Shown: positions 34,378 to 46,264 of the stretch, piece after piece | Numbering within the stretch: the first letter of the stretch is position 1 | Layout: each line of letters begins with the position of its first letter | From: Takakia lepidozioides | Lineage: Eukaryota > Streptophyta > Takakiopsida > Takakiales > Takakiaceae | NCBI GenBank assembly: GCA_030704615.1 | Contig: CM060733.1 | Location: forward strand, 66,278,001-66,342,000 | DNA length: 64,000 bases | Reading direction: 5' to 3' | Translations under genes and position numbers: made by a program | Notes under the pieces: model-generated | What the model was told of the DNA's origin: nothing | Seen by the model: only the letters and a program-made list of their open reading frames with translations | Databases searched by the model: none

Positions 34378-34828
34378 ATATGGCGGTCGCTGGTTTTATA
34401 TATATATATTTAAAATAAAGCGACCGCCATATTATGGTGGTCGCTGGTTTTTTTTAAATATATTTAAAATATAGCTGGTTTTTTTTATGGCAGTTGCCTG
34501 CTTTTTATATATTATTGAAATTAAGCGACCTCTAATTCTGGCGGTCGCTTGTTTTTTTATATATTTTCAAAATTATGCGACCGCCAATACGGAGGTCGCC
34601 TTTTTTCTTATAAAAATTAGACGACCGCCAATACGGAGGTCGTTTTTTTTTTAATAAAAATTAGACGACCGCCAATGCGACCGCCAATTTTGTTTTTTTT
34701 ATAAAAAGAATTAAGTGAACGTCATGTTGGCGGTCGCTCTTATTTCTGAATTAACCGCCAGAATTGGCGGTCACTTTCATTTTATTATTTTCCAAAATGT
34801 ATTTGCCACCGCCACCGTGTTGGCGACG
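34378..34828. mobile_element. MITE-like insertion built of GCGACCGCCA palindromes
   Basis: It sits between GCACGAGCA and GTGGATTTGCAG, which are nearly contiguous in copy B (GCACGAGCAAGGATTTGCAG on its minus strand). The insert has at least seven alternating GCGACCGCCA and TGGCGGTCGC words separated by 20-40 bp of A/T, so it can fold into many hairpins. The ends are TGGCGGTCGCTGG and ACCGCCACCGTGTTGGCG. A target duplication is not clear. Confidence 0.65.
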
Positions 34829-34910
34829 TGGATTTGCAGTGGGTTGCTGATCGGCGGGTGCAAAAGCCTGGGTAGAGGCTTTTGTACCATCAAGAGAGGA
34901 GGAGAGTGCG

Positions 34911-36232
34911 GTGATTGCACCAGGACCACCTCAGTTGTCGTCATTGGACACCACACCTATCGTGTGGCAGTATCCGGATGAAGACATTTGTCTTCTAGAC
35001 TTGTTTGGCGGAATCAACACTGGATTGACTGCTGTGCTACAGCTAGGTGTACGGGTACGGAGATACCTGTATGTGGAGAGAGATGAGACTGCACAACGCG
35101 TCTCACTACGCCATATTGCCCAGTTGGTACAGCAGTACCCTGAGTTGTTGCCGGTGTCTGTAGTTCGTGGATACCAGCAGACATTACCAGCAGACATTTC
35201 CTTGTTGGGGGCGCAGGATTTGGAGCGGGTTGGCTCCATTTATTTGGTAGTGGCAGGTTGGCCCTGCCTAGGGCATTCATTAGCCGGGCATGGCAATGGA
35301 TTGCGAGACTCGAGGTCGGGTCTGTTTTGGGAGATGGTGCGGGTTTTGCGCCACTTACAGCTTCTCCAAGTTGTATCTCCAGTATACATCTTGGAGAATA
35401 TGCCACTGATGGGCGATTCTTGGGCCAGGGTGATGGCCAATGTGCATCAAGTCCGGTCGTGGCTTGGGTCAACAGTTTTGCTGGATGCAGTTGTAGTAGG
35501 GTCACGGGCTCATCGTCCGCGGCTATGGTGGCATAACTTGATGCCACCCGCATTGCTCAAGCGTGCATTTGATGTGGTGCAGCGGCCAGCACGCCTCATG
35601 GTGGATAGCATTTTGGACACAGGGAGGCAGTCTCAGCATGTGAGACACGATGACCATTCGCCTTTGGTAGTGGTCAACAAGGTGGGTCAACCACGAGCAG
35701 CACTACCTACACTGCTCAGCTTCCCAGGATCGCATGCTTTCCGGGATAGTGGATCTGGCCTCCTGTGGGATGCTCAGTTGCAGCAGTTAGTGGAGCCTAA
35801 TGCTGACGAGCGTGAGCGGGCGATGGGTTTTTCCATTGGGACCACGGCGGTGCCGTCTCTCTCTGAGGCATCACGTTGTCAGGTGTTGGGGCAAGCAATG
35901 GATCTCAATTGCTTGACTAGATTATCAGCTTGGCTATGGCTGAGCAACGCAGAGTGCGGAATACACTTCTCTCGATGGTCTCTCTGCCTACCGAGACGGT
36001 ACAGGCAGTGAGTGGGGGCGAGCAGGTGAGGACCACGGGGTGCAAGCATCCATGGCACACGTGGGAGGTGGTCGAGGTTCAAAGGGAGTTGGCAGCCAAG
36101 GCGGTGGTGATGGATGAGGTTGGGGATTTTTCTCGGGTTGAGGAAGTCCTCGAGGATGAGATGATGGGGCAAGATGAGGCCTTGTCATTGACTGAGCAGA
36201 CAGAGAGTACTGCTCAAGAGGTTGCAACATAG
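34911..36232 (+). CDS. cytosine-5 DNA methyltransferase domain, copy A
   Basis: One open frame from 34911 to 36011 holds the ordered motifs. Motif I is DICLLDLFGGINTGL (34988-35020), the SAM-binding loop. Motif IV is GWPCLGHS with the catalytic Cys at 35265-35267. Motif VI is ILENMP (about 35388-35405), motif VIII RPRLWW (35514-35531), and a motif X-like ERAMGF...LGQAMD closes it (35811-35910). These are the hallmarks of C5-methyltransferases, which move a methyl group from SAM to cytosine. Copy B has PCQ at motif IV; here it is PCL. A frameshift near 35925 separates a Glu-rich tail (35930-36232). It lies between protease and RT in pol, so it belongs to the retroelement. The N-terminal part may be shortened by the adjacent insertion. 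Motif order is standard, not permuted as in DRM enzymes. Confidence 0.85.
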
Positions 36233-36240
36233 CAACCATT

Positions 36241-37450
36241 GGACGCGTCCTCTACCTCTAAGCCCACTAGACTTAAGGTTGCAGTTACGAGGGACAATTG
36301 GGAGCCTAACATTGGACCCATTGTCACCGGAGAAGAGCGATGACGTATACGGCAATTCCTGAGGGCTTACAGGAATTGCTTTACCTTCAGTTTGAAGGAC
36401 TTGGGAGCACTGAAGGGTCAGGAAATTCGCATTGAGTTGACTACTAACACGCCAATCTTTCGGAGACCCTATAGATACAGTGACATGGAGAGGTCTTTGA
36501 TTCAGATGAGGACTCAAGACCTCTGGGAGACAAGTTTGGTGGAGCTCTCTGGTGGAGAGTATGCTTCAGCCATAGTGATGCCAGCCAAGAAGGATGTCTA
36601 TGGCAATTGGACGGAGAGACGTATGTGCAGTGATTACCGGCCTGTAAATCATCAGACCAAGTCCGATAAGTATGCCATGCCCACACCGGAGGAGATCTTT
36701 GATGCCATTGGGCATGCTAAGGTCTTTAGCACTTTGGATTTACGATCCGGATATCACCAGTTGCTGATCAAGGAGGCGGACAAGCAAAAGACGACATTTT
36801 GGGGGATCAATGAACACGGGAATGATTGCTTATATTAGTGGCGATTCTTACTATTCGGCCTTAAGAACGCTCCTGCAGAGTTCTAGAGAGTCATGGACAG
36901 GGTTCTCGCAGGGGTAGAGTTTGCTCAGTGCTACATAGATGATATCACCATCTTCAGTGCTACGGTGGAGCATGAGAGATACCTTCAGGTGGTATTGGAG
37001 CGCTTGAGAGCGCACGGATTGAGCTGCAACGGGGGAAGTGCAAGTTTTTCCACAACCAGATTGAGTATCTGGGTCACATGATATATCCTGGAGGATTGGG
37101 GGTACAGCAAACTAAGGTAGAGGCCATTGCACAAATTCCACGCCCCACGGATGTGAGCCGAGTTCGAGTTTTCATGGGGTTGGCAAACTATTGTAGACGG
37201 TTTGTCAAGGGATTTAGTGCCATTGCAAAGGCTCTAACCAAGCTGACCAAGGTGGACCAGGAGTGGCAGTGGGAAGATGAGCAGGAACGAGCTTTTCAAG
37301 AGCTTAAGGCAAGGTTGACCTCGGCGCCCATCTTGAGACGACCTATCACGGGGCGTCCCTTTCAGCTGCATACAGATTGGAGCATGCTGGGGCTTGGAGC
37401 GGTGCTCACACAGGTGGATGATGAGGGAAGAGAGTTTGTAGTGGCTTATG
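36241..37450 (+). pseudogene. reverse transcriptase and start of RNase H, copy A
   Basis: Plus strand in three frames. IELTTNTPIFRRPYRYSDME and MCSDYRPVNHQTKSDKYAMP (36392-36835), then STLDLRSGYHQLLIKEADKQ. Next YIDD (about 36932-36945) in CYIDDITIF, then PGGLGVQQTKVEAIAQIPRP and FMGLANYCRRFVKGF. The RNase H start has LHTDWSMLGLGAVLTQ before the inversion breakpoint. TAG stops at 36836 and 36884 both stand where copy B has CAG. A frameshift occurs near 37030. Confidence 0.85.
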
Positions 37451-38167
37451 CTCTTGCAAGCTCCGCAACTTCTCTGTCCTCACCCCTTGGTAGTTCACTC
37501 TCAACTCTTCGAAGAACTCCATAACAGGGTTGAAGGCAGGCACGGGTACTGGTGCTGGTGGGGCAGTGGCTTGGGTGGACGTTGTAGCTACGGTACCACT
37601 AGTCTCACTAGTCCCACTGCTGCTTGTTGAAGCTGCCGATGCAGCTGCAAGTATAGCCACTGCTCTCGTGGTTCTAGTGCCCCTAGTGATGGAGACATAG
37701 TTGGGTGACCAGTACATCCTCCACTCCTCGATCTCAACCTCATGCCCCCGCCTGAACTCATGGTAATCATCCATGGGCGGCCCCTCAAGGTGCTGAAACA
37801 GCCCCTTCCATGCCATGAAAGGCGTAATAGTTGTGGATTGCGCATTTGCTGCAAGTCACACCAACTATCAAACTCTTGAATAAAATCGTCCAGCTCAATG
37901 GTGCCCACTGCTCCAGAGTACCTACGTGGCCCTTTGGTAGCTCCATATATCTCCTCCATTGTATCCCACAACAATGGCAAGGAAGTAACTTGCACCGTCG
38001 GCGTGAACCCTCCTGATTCAGAGTCTGAATCAGAACCTTCCTTGGAAGACATAGGAGGTGAAGGTGGCCTAAACCGCACACCTCATCTCGTGTACCCACT
38101 AGTATCGCTAGTGCTCGTATTAGCACTCTCCCCAGCAACTAGTGGCACCTCCGTGTTGACAAACTAA
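37406..38167 (-). pseudogene. gag N-terminal and capsid part, copy A
   Basis: Minus frames 38138-37785, 38079-37588 and 37816-37406. SGFTPTVQ-type acidic leader, IELDDFIQEFDSWCDLQQMR, AWKGLFQHLEGPPMDDYHEF and FNPVMEFFEELRVN. This matches copy B at 55468-54790. It ends at the inversion breakpoint (about 37450) beside RNase H sequence in the opposite orientation. Confidence 0.7.
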
Positions 38168-38169
38168 CA

Positions 38170-40773
38170 CTCAACCGGTCATGAACATGTCCCTAACCCC
38201 CTTTCCACAAGGTGACCAGGTAGAGAACCTGCTGCGGCTTATGGTTTGGAATACTAGGTTCATAACATAGCCTGCACCTGCACTTGCATCCACCGCAAGC
38301 ACTCCTATGGTTGGCTGGTCATCACCTCCAACCTCACCACAGGAGAACAATGATGGTCTGACTAGTCATCACCCCAGCCTCACCATCGATAGTACGCTCT
38401 AGGACAGGCTGATGATCAAATCCGGACCAATCACCTATAAAAGCAAGCGCCCACACAAAACTAACATGGTGCACAGTCAAGCATGCAGGTGTGGAAGGGA
38501 TCCAAACACAAGAAATCAGAACAACAACTCCCCCATACCAAAGACAACTCCACGGTGTCGCTCCTGCAACGACACCCCAGCCAAACCCGGACTAACTCTT
38601 GCCTCCACCTACGGAAAGGTCTTGGCCTAATGAGAGGGTGGAAAACTACGAGGAAGAGAAGTTAAAGCAATGCCTAACCCCATCATGCCCTCATCCCAAC
38701 ACTCTTCATCTCCTATCTTCCCTCACTTGCATGATCATGGGAATATCATGAAGATACTCCTCAAACCGCCCTCCACGAGCTCCTGAAATTCGGCCTTCAA
38801 AGGTCACAACCCGTCACAGCCCCACAGGCCACAGCCTGTCACAGCCCCACACAGGCCACAGGTCACAGCCGTCACAGCCCCACACAGGCCACAGGTCACA
38901 GCCATCACAGCCCCACAGGTCACAGCCATCACAGCCCCACAGGCCACAGCCCTCACAACCCATCATAGGCCACAGGTCACAACGGTCACAGCCCCACAGG
39001 CCACAACCCGTCACAGCCTGTCACTACCCGTCACAGCCCCACAGGTCACAGCCATCACAGCCCATCACAGCCCCACAGGCAACAGCCGTCACAGCCCATC
39101 ACAGCCCATCACAGCCCCCTCCATGGCCGCTCATGGCAGTTTAGCCATTTCTTTAAGGGGTTTAGCCACACCAAGCTAGGGTTTGTATCTCCTTGAACTC
39201 TAGGTTTTTTTGCACCGAGCTATGGCGGCTGTGAGGAAATCAGCAAGGTATTCTTGCTCTCTTTGGCTCCCACACACCACCAATAGTAGCTCTAAGTCAT
39301 GAGGAAGATGCTTGCCACAATCCAAGCCCTTTTTCTCACTTAAACTCCCCCAAACACGCCACTCAAGACCGTGACAAGCAACCATGCCTTGCTGGTTTCT
39401 AGCCCTTGTAAGCACTACTTCATGCACTCTCCTTAGCCATAACATGTATCTTAGAGCCTATTCCAGCCCCCTACACCTGCCGCTTCAAGAGCCATGCTCT
39501 ATCTAGGCTTGTAGTTGAAAACCCAACTCAAAACACGCTCTACAAGTGCCGGACTGTCACCTAAGAGCAAATCAGCCCCTTACCTTCCCTTCTAGCTCTC
39601 CATAGCTTAAAGATGGCGGCTTAACTAGGCTGAATGCATGCTCCATACATGCACTACTCCCACATAAGAGAAATCAGCCCTTCCCTTTTCCTTGCTTGCT
39701 CTCCAAGCTTGAAGATAAAAGCTTCAATGGGTTGAATGCATGCTCCACACATGCATCCCCTTCACACAAGAGGTAATATCAGCCCCCTATCTTGGCTCCT
39801 TGGCTCCTTGATGCTCTCTAAAACAAGACTAAGCACTCCACAACCTTTGCCAAGCTCTTGAAACCCTAAGGCTTACATTTCTAGCCATAAGACACTCCTC
39901 TTGTGGTGCAAGAGCTCTTCTTCCAAGCTCTGAAACCCTAGGTGCACATTCCATGGCCTTGCCGCACCTCTTAGCTCATGTTCCAGCCCTGCTCTTGCCA
40001 TGACAAGAGCCCTCTCAATGCTGAAGCTCGAGATTGAAACCCAATCTCAACATACTCCACCAAGTGCACTGATTTTCCCCAAGCCAAATCAGCCCTTTCG
40101 CTTGGTCTTGCAATCCTTCACACAATGAAAGCTCGCATTCCCAAGGCCAGTTCTCAGCTTTACCACCAAAGCCACTATAACCTGCTCTCGACTGATCCTC
40201 TTCCCAATCGTGCTTGCTCATGCATGTACACAATCTGAAACCATCAAGGTGCTCTGGAATTACCTGCAACATGGTGCTTTCATCTCTGAAGCTGAAGATC
40301 GAATGCCAAGGTCTACCACCTCGTAACCCATATCGCCTCTGCTCCTAACAACCAAAAGCTCCACGGTGCTCCTTGCATAACAACCTGGTTTATCTCATTT
40401 TCAAGCAAAAACCACAAGTGCTACAACTAACTCGTATTTGGCACTCATAGATACGAGCTCATCTTTCTCGAGTGATAAAGAAGAAGAATACAAGCTCTCT
40501 CGAGCTCACAAACTTTGCACATGACATCATCACTCATATAAAGTCAAACCAAGTACACCCCATGCTATGGGGAATCCATACGACGGCGCCATAGCTAGGC
40601 GCGGTGAGGCTTAGCTCGAGAAAGATGAGCCTCCCGCGCTTGTCGTGAAGATAACCACTCCAGGGCCTAAATCTGCCTTGACCCCTGGATTGACACTTGG
40701 GCCAATCCCAAATATCAATATGTAAAAACTAGCTATTTCCTAGCTAGTTTCACACTAGTGGTGAAATAACTTG
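38170..40773 (-). repeat. leader/LTR-like region of copy A
   Basis: Matches 55470-59237 of copy B with a shorter array. Parts in plus-strand order: conserved segment 38170-38800, CACAG array 38807-39118, a segment with TAGCCATTTCT and TAGGGTTTGT (39120-40480), then a terminal 290-bp block (40484-40773). On the minus strand this block starts TGTCAAGTTATTTCACC. No primer site was identified, so the LTR/leader boundary is unknown. No gene is supported. Confidence 0.6.
38807..39118. repeat. CACAG array in methyltransferase-element leader
   Basis: Repeats of (G/C)TCACAGCC(C) and CACAGGCCACAG. The core word and spacing are like those of the arrays in the Tat-like LTRs, though the two families are otherwise unrelated. 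Confidence 0.85.
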
Positions 40774-43700
40774 ACAATATTTACTCTGGTCAGCTGTTGC
40801 CCATGATCCTAAATGGGCGAGTTGGGAGAAAGAATGATTTGTGCACCTAGCCAATATCTGGGAGCAAGGAAGTTCCATTCCCACCCCTCTCATTGTTTCA
40901 GCTCTTGGGACATGCTGCTGCAGAACCTCTTGGTCGTTTATTACTTCCCAGATTCCCCTCTACATTCGGTCCTTGCTGTAAAATGATAATAGGGACTGGA
41001 CCCTGCCTGCCTGGTTTGGTAGCAGTGAGGAGAACTTTGGTAGAGTTTTGCTAGGCCTCGCTGACAAGCCCTGGCCGCGCGCGGCCAGGGCGACGACATA
41101 CTAGCCTAGTGGGGTCGTGGTAAGTTGCGGTGTAGGTTGGGCTCAATGAACCGCCTACCCGGCTGCGGTTAGTGCAGGGTTTGCGGAATGTATGGGGGCC
41201 TAAACTATCGTTTCTAATTTCCTACCGACAAAGAGGAGCTCGGATGCCCCCCCTCTACAGGGCGATTTGTGTGTCCTAGTTCTACGGTTTGTTTATGGTT
41301 TTCTAAGATTTAAAACGTAACTGCCTTCCAAGTCTTGTTTATTGCTACTTCCTACCGCCTAAATCCCCGAGACGCTAATAGCCAGGGTATTCCATTCCCC
41401 CTTCACAAAGCGTGTCCTGAATTTAGGGAGGAGGGGACCCGTGTCCCTCTTCCACTGCCCCTCCTTCGCTCGGGTGCTTGAGTTTAAGACACCCCGTTGG
41501 AAGGGCTAAGTTCTTTCTACCTTCTCAAGCTTCCTTTAGCTTTGGGGATAAGGGGCCACTCTTAGGCCATTCAATAAGTTAGCAAGTTAATAAGTTCACT
41601 CTTTAATCTCCTAATTACTCCAAGTTCCAACAATTCAAAAAGTTCACACAAAAAAATCAGCCAAAGCTTTAATGCTTCATTCCACCTACTATGGTGTCAA
41701 GCCTTTGTGGCTATTCATATCGTGGGGCTTACCCAACTCAAATGTGAGCAACAAAACAAATCATAGTGAACTCAGAGTTCAAATCACCTCATCAAGAGGG
41801 CTAGTTTTCTGTGAAACAATTTCAACTTCAAGTCATAACTTGGAAAATAATTCAATGCAAATGCATGAATGGCAAGTGAGTGGAGTGTCAACCTGCTTTG
41901 TGGGAGGTGATGCTCTAACAACTCGTGCAATGGTACTCTATGCGGCCCTCAACGGTACTCGTCACTAGGTCCGAGTCTCCCTTTCCCCACACGAGATTGC
42001 ACAACCTCCTTGATCAAATTCAAAAGGGCCTCAAGGCCAATCACATGGACTAGGCTCCTTGCCTTAATCCTCTAACAATCCTCCTACACTAGGGAGCTTC
42101 AAGCTCCACTCCCTAGGACTCCTCAAGCAATTCTAGCAAAACAACACAACATGAAGCAAGAGGAAAACTATGCAATGGAACTAGGTGAAGAACGAGGAGG
42201 GCCTTGCTCTTCTTTTATACTGTTTTTGGGCCTAATAAACTAATGAAAACTATTCATTAAACTATAATAACCTTGAAGGATCTATAGTTTAAAATTCAAA
42301 ATGGATGGAAAGTCTTGAAGGCTAATGAAAACTGGTTTTTCACCCATCCTTGTGGATGACCAGTTGGCGCGAGTTATCATTTCATCCATCCAGCTCCTTA
42401 GGGCGAATCTAGGATTTTTCATCCATCAAAGAAGCAAAAACTCAAATAATCGGCTTCCGTGAGTGTCGTTGACTTGATAATTTAGTGCCATCACTAATCT
42501 CCTCCGTAAATCACCAAACTTGGTGAAAAAATATAATTGACCACCCCATAGATGCCAGCAAAGTTTCAGGGTGATTGGGGATGACCAGCTATTTCAATCG
42601 CCGGTTTTTGCCTTTTTGCCATATCGAAAGTTGTTCCTTCTTGGGAAATAAATAAGTAATGGTGGCCCTGAGGGTCTTTGGCCCTACCAATGGGTCATAA
42701 TCTTCCCGGAGTCTTCTCCTACACACTTCGCACCGCTGGAGAGTCAAAGCTTCACTGTGAAGCTACAACATTTTCGCTTTGTCGCGATATTTCATCGCTG
42801 TACGGGTTGTTTCTTCCAATTGCCAAGCTCCTCGCCGTGTGTTCCTACTGGATTTGAAAGGCGGGAGAACAGAGAGATCGCAATCCAGGACTCGAACATG
42901 CGTCCTGTATTGTTCGAACAAGTGCACGTTGCCGTTACTGGTACCGAATTGGCAACCTAATCCGCTGTCGATGCAGCTTCATACGGTCATCTTGACGCCA
43001 GAGCTCTTCTCCATGGTCATCGCAGACACTATCTAAGTTCCTACGTGCTTTACCAACGATTTCCAGATAACTAACAAACTACCCTGTTTTGGCAGTACAA
43101 TGCCGAAACTGCTTGTCTTGAGATAAAAAAACGATCTGAAAAGAAAAATGTACCATTATATGCATCTACAGGGGGGATCGGCGACGGCTCGGGGGATCGC
43201 GCCGTGGATGGGATGAGGGATCGACGGCGGGGGGACCGCCACGTCGCGTGGCAGTCTCATTGGCCCTTCATCCCCTCGTCATCCATCCTCTACGGGGGAG
43301 GATGGTGGGGGATGAGGGACGGACTGACCCACATCATCCATTTAATTGAGGTTGGATGGATGGGCAGGGGATCGACGGTTTGAGGGAGCACCACGTGGAG
43401 GGAGATTGGGGGTGGGGGATCACTCCCCCACTGGACGGGGGATCAACCTAGGGATGAGGGGATCGACAGCGGGGGGGCCGCCACTAGTGGTTGGAGATCG
43501 GGCGGTGGTGGGGGGCGCACGGCTGGGGGATCGACGGTGAGGGAGCGCCAGCGATGGACGAGCGCGTGGGGGACCGACGGAGCATTGGGGGGGGAGGGGT
43601 CAGAGGGGGTGGGGAGGATTTGACATGGGACGTCCAGCTCGCCGACGAGGCTGCCGGAGGGGGGCGTTCCCCGGCTGTACCTCGCGGGCCGTACCTGTCA

Positions 43701-44270
43701 GCTCACACGCTTGCAATAAAATCAAGCCACATCAATATTGGGACCGTGGGTCGGTAAGGCTATTCGCACATGCACGGAGAGCTGAAGACTGCAACTTCTT
43801 ACGGAGTTCGATGCTTGGGAGAAGGATGACATCCTCTGCACCTGACATTACGACTCGAGAAAGATGATCTCCCCAAGGAATGGAAGTCTGCGTGCAGATG
43901 GTGATGAACAAAAGGTGAATTGGAGGCATCGAAAGTCGTGGCTAGATTTTGGTTCCTCTAAGTAGTCTATGTCTGCTTCTCTCTTGGGGCTTTTTGGCTC
44001 CTTGACTTTCACATGGGCCTTCGTGGCCTTGTTTTTTGGTCATTGGGGGGTATCCCTCTCTACGCTTTACTTCGTGAGGTTATATTTTTTCCTCGCCGTC
44101 TTTTATACTGCAATTTCAGGGCTTCTGTTCCCTATCTTTAACCCTTGACTTCCTGCAAGGTGAATTTTTTCACTCCCAAAAACTACTACCCCTTAGAACT
44201 AATGGGAGGCTACCCACCTACCAGCATTCATCCACAAAGAAACACATACATACCTACTTGACTTGACAAC
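40774..44270. other. non-coding stretch, 3.5 kb
   Basis: No gene is supported. A perfect 22-bp GC palindrome lies at 41069-41090 (CCCTGGCCGCG and its complement). CATCC/GGATG words are frequent at 42300-42430. 43150-43680 is a G-rich, GGGGGATCGACGG-type low-complexity block whose ORFs are artefacts. Confidence 0.5.
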
Positions 44271-44271
44271 C

Positions 44272-44512
44272 AGCATGTAGCCCAGTGGTAAGGGCACATA
44301 CCCTCTCATGAGTGGTTGTAGGTTCAATCCACCTGTTGGAAGTCATTACGGTGTCCACCTTCCCATCGGAAGGCAATAGCCCTATGGGGTCAAGTGACAC
44401 CATAAGTTACGCTTGCTTCGGCAACGTGTCCACCTTTCCTTTCCTACCTGGCCTCTACACCATCTCCCCAAATTTTAGGAATTTTCACCGTTGAGTTTGA
44501 GAGATTATATTG
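44272..44512 (+). mobile_element. tRNA-derived SINE candidate
   Basis: A box-like TAGCCCAGTGGTAAGGG at 44278 and B box-like GGTTCAATCC at 44321-44330 are spaced as in a tRNA gene. About 170 bp of unrelated sequence and a T-rich end (TTGTTTTTTTG) follow. This is the layout of plant SINEs transcribed by RNA polymerase III. No target duplication was identified. Confidence 0.5.
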
Positions 44513-46264
44513 TTTTTTTGGAGACGTTTTCTTTTTTTGGGTTTGAAAAAATCCTTTATTTGCTTTGACCAAGCATGTTAAGGGGCTTTTTGAATTTTCC
44601 AAAGGGCTACCCCAAATTTACATAATGTATAGTACAAATGCAAAGTGCATGCCAAATTTCATATCAAACCAACATTTTACTGCATAGGCTGCTTTGTAGG
44701 TATTTGGTGAGGGTTGACATATTCACCCCTCAAGCCTCAAGCTTTCCTCCAAAACATGTCGTCCCAAAAACCTTACTTGCACAAATGGGCCGTCCGGTGA
44801 GGGGTTGTCAAATTTTAAATAGGATCTATCGGTGAAAACCGAATTTCAAATATGTGGAGTAACATCAAACAGTTTTGGCATCCCGGGCCTAATATGCTTC
44901 AATGGCCCAATGAGGGGGCCCACGTTTCAAGTCAACTCCCCTCCACCCAATAAGTTTCTGACCTAAGTTTCCGACCTTGTCTCTTGAGAAAAGTTTGGAG
45001 GTCACATGCCTGCTCAAAAGGATATGCAATAAATTGGAGCATGTGGGCCACCTCATGCGCTGTAAATGCTCAGAAGGAATGAATGTAAGAAAAACTTCAT
45101 CTACAAAAGTTAGGATGGTTCATTCAAACAGTGCAACTTGAAATGGGTCGCTTAGGAAGTTAAGGATTAAAAGAAAAATAAAAGAGAAAAACAATAAAAG
45201 AGATGTATGTTACCCATCGGCAATCGTTCCGCAGATGGCATCATACACGGAAGGTAAAAAACCCAGACCTACGCAATCCTCCTCAAGCACACCAAGGGTG
45301 TGCCGGTATTAGCACGTGCTCAAAAGAATGAATGAGGATATTGAGTGTCATAACTTCTTTGGGCATGTGTTGTGGTGGCGCTACCATCTTTCCAACACAA
45401 GTTCTCCTTTGTTCGTCCTAAAAATCCGGTTTGGTTAAGCCCGGAGGAGGATACTTATATCACCAAACCCTCCGAATGTCTGGTGGGAGGCTGCTTGTTG
45501 GCATTCCCATCTCTGTCTGTCTGTCTCTTTAGAAGTCTGTTTCTGAATATGCATTATTGTAAATGATACCATTTTTCCATAGTACAATCCGGACCGCATG
45601 CTTTTGACCGACATCGATGGGCCCCCAGCAGTCATGGCTGGCTTTCCGCCAGACAACATTGTGTTGGAGGAAGAGATTGACAAAAATTATGAGTCCACCG
45701 AAGAAGGTGCAGCCCCTGGCTAATATTAAGCTGTTCCAGGCTGGAAAAATTCTGTCATGACAGAATTAGGAAAATCACCAGCCATAGTTGCAAATGTGGA
45801 GGCAGGGTTTGAAATTGTCCTAATTGATTATGTACAAAAATGTATACGTTGGTCTGTGTGGACCTTCCCTCAGTGTAGCCACGATATTCTCAAAGCCAAC
45901 CATCTCATACAACATAATCAAAGCATAGAGCATGTCAGAAATGGGAGGAGGACGGCCAGAAGTATTTCTACAAATATTTGAGGCCGCATATGAGATTTCA
46001 AATTTGTCTGAAAACTGAACGGTCGTTGCATTCATGCAAGTATCGCATTGCAGAATAAAAAGTACATGGGACACTCCAGGCTTAATAGTGTTGTCATTAA
46101 GGTTGAAGCTTTGGACGAAAGAGTTTGTGGCAAGGCCGGGCTGAACCGAATATGTGCTTTATCTTTATATTCTTAAAGATGTCATGCTTATCACAATAAC
46201 TATGGTCCACTAAATGTGGAGTAGTCTTTGATTGCACTTGCCTCCAATTTATGATTATAGAGCT
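44513..46264. other. gene-poor stretch with a possible exon
   Basis: At 45582-45723 a plus frame after an acceptor-like TTTTTCCATAG reads YNPDRMLLTDIDGPPAVMAG and continues with an acidic end to TAA (45721). A preceding coding-like piece (HKFSFVRPKNPVWLSPEEDT, about 45396-45455) could be its upstream exon. On the minus strand, 46074-45820 contains GRPPPISDMLYALIMLYEMV, also protein-like. None is assigned to a family. The rest shows nothing. Confidence 0.3.

Larger units (their letters stand above)
30541..40773 (-). mobile_element. methyltransferase-bearing Gypsy element, copy A (centre inverted)
   Basis: The outer parts read on the minus strand: leader (40773-38170), gag N-terminus (38138-37460), and at the other end RNase H, integrase and PHD finger (32629-30660). 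The centre (about 32630-37450) reads on the plus strand: gag nucleocapsid, protease, DNA methyltransferase, RT, start of RNase H. Compared with collinear copy B, this is one internal inversion that also lost about 290 bp of gag (54480-54770 equivalent). A small element is inserted at 34378-34828. The left flank joins the chromovirus-like LTR at 30499. Confidence 0.8.

Noticed and set aside
43346-43867. Gly/Arg-rich ORFs
   Set aside because: Produced by G-rich low-complexity GGGGATCGACGG repeats.
44278-44350. True tRNA gene
   Set aside because: A and B boxes are present, but no complete cloverleaf or acceptor stem pairing is evident; a SINE fits better.
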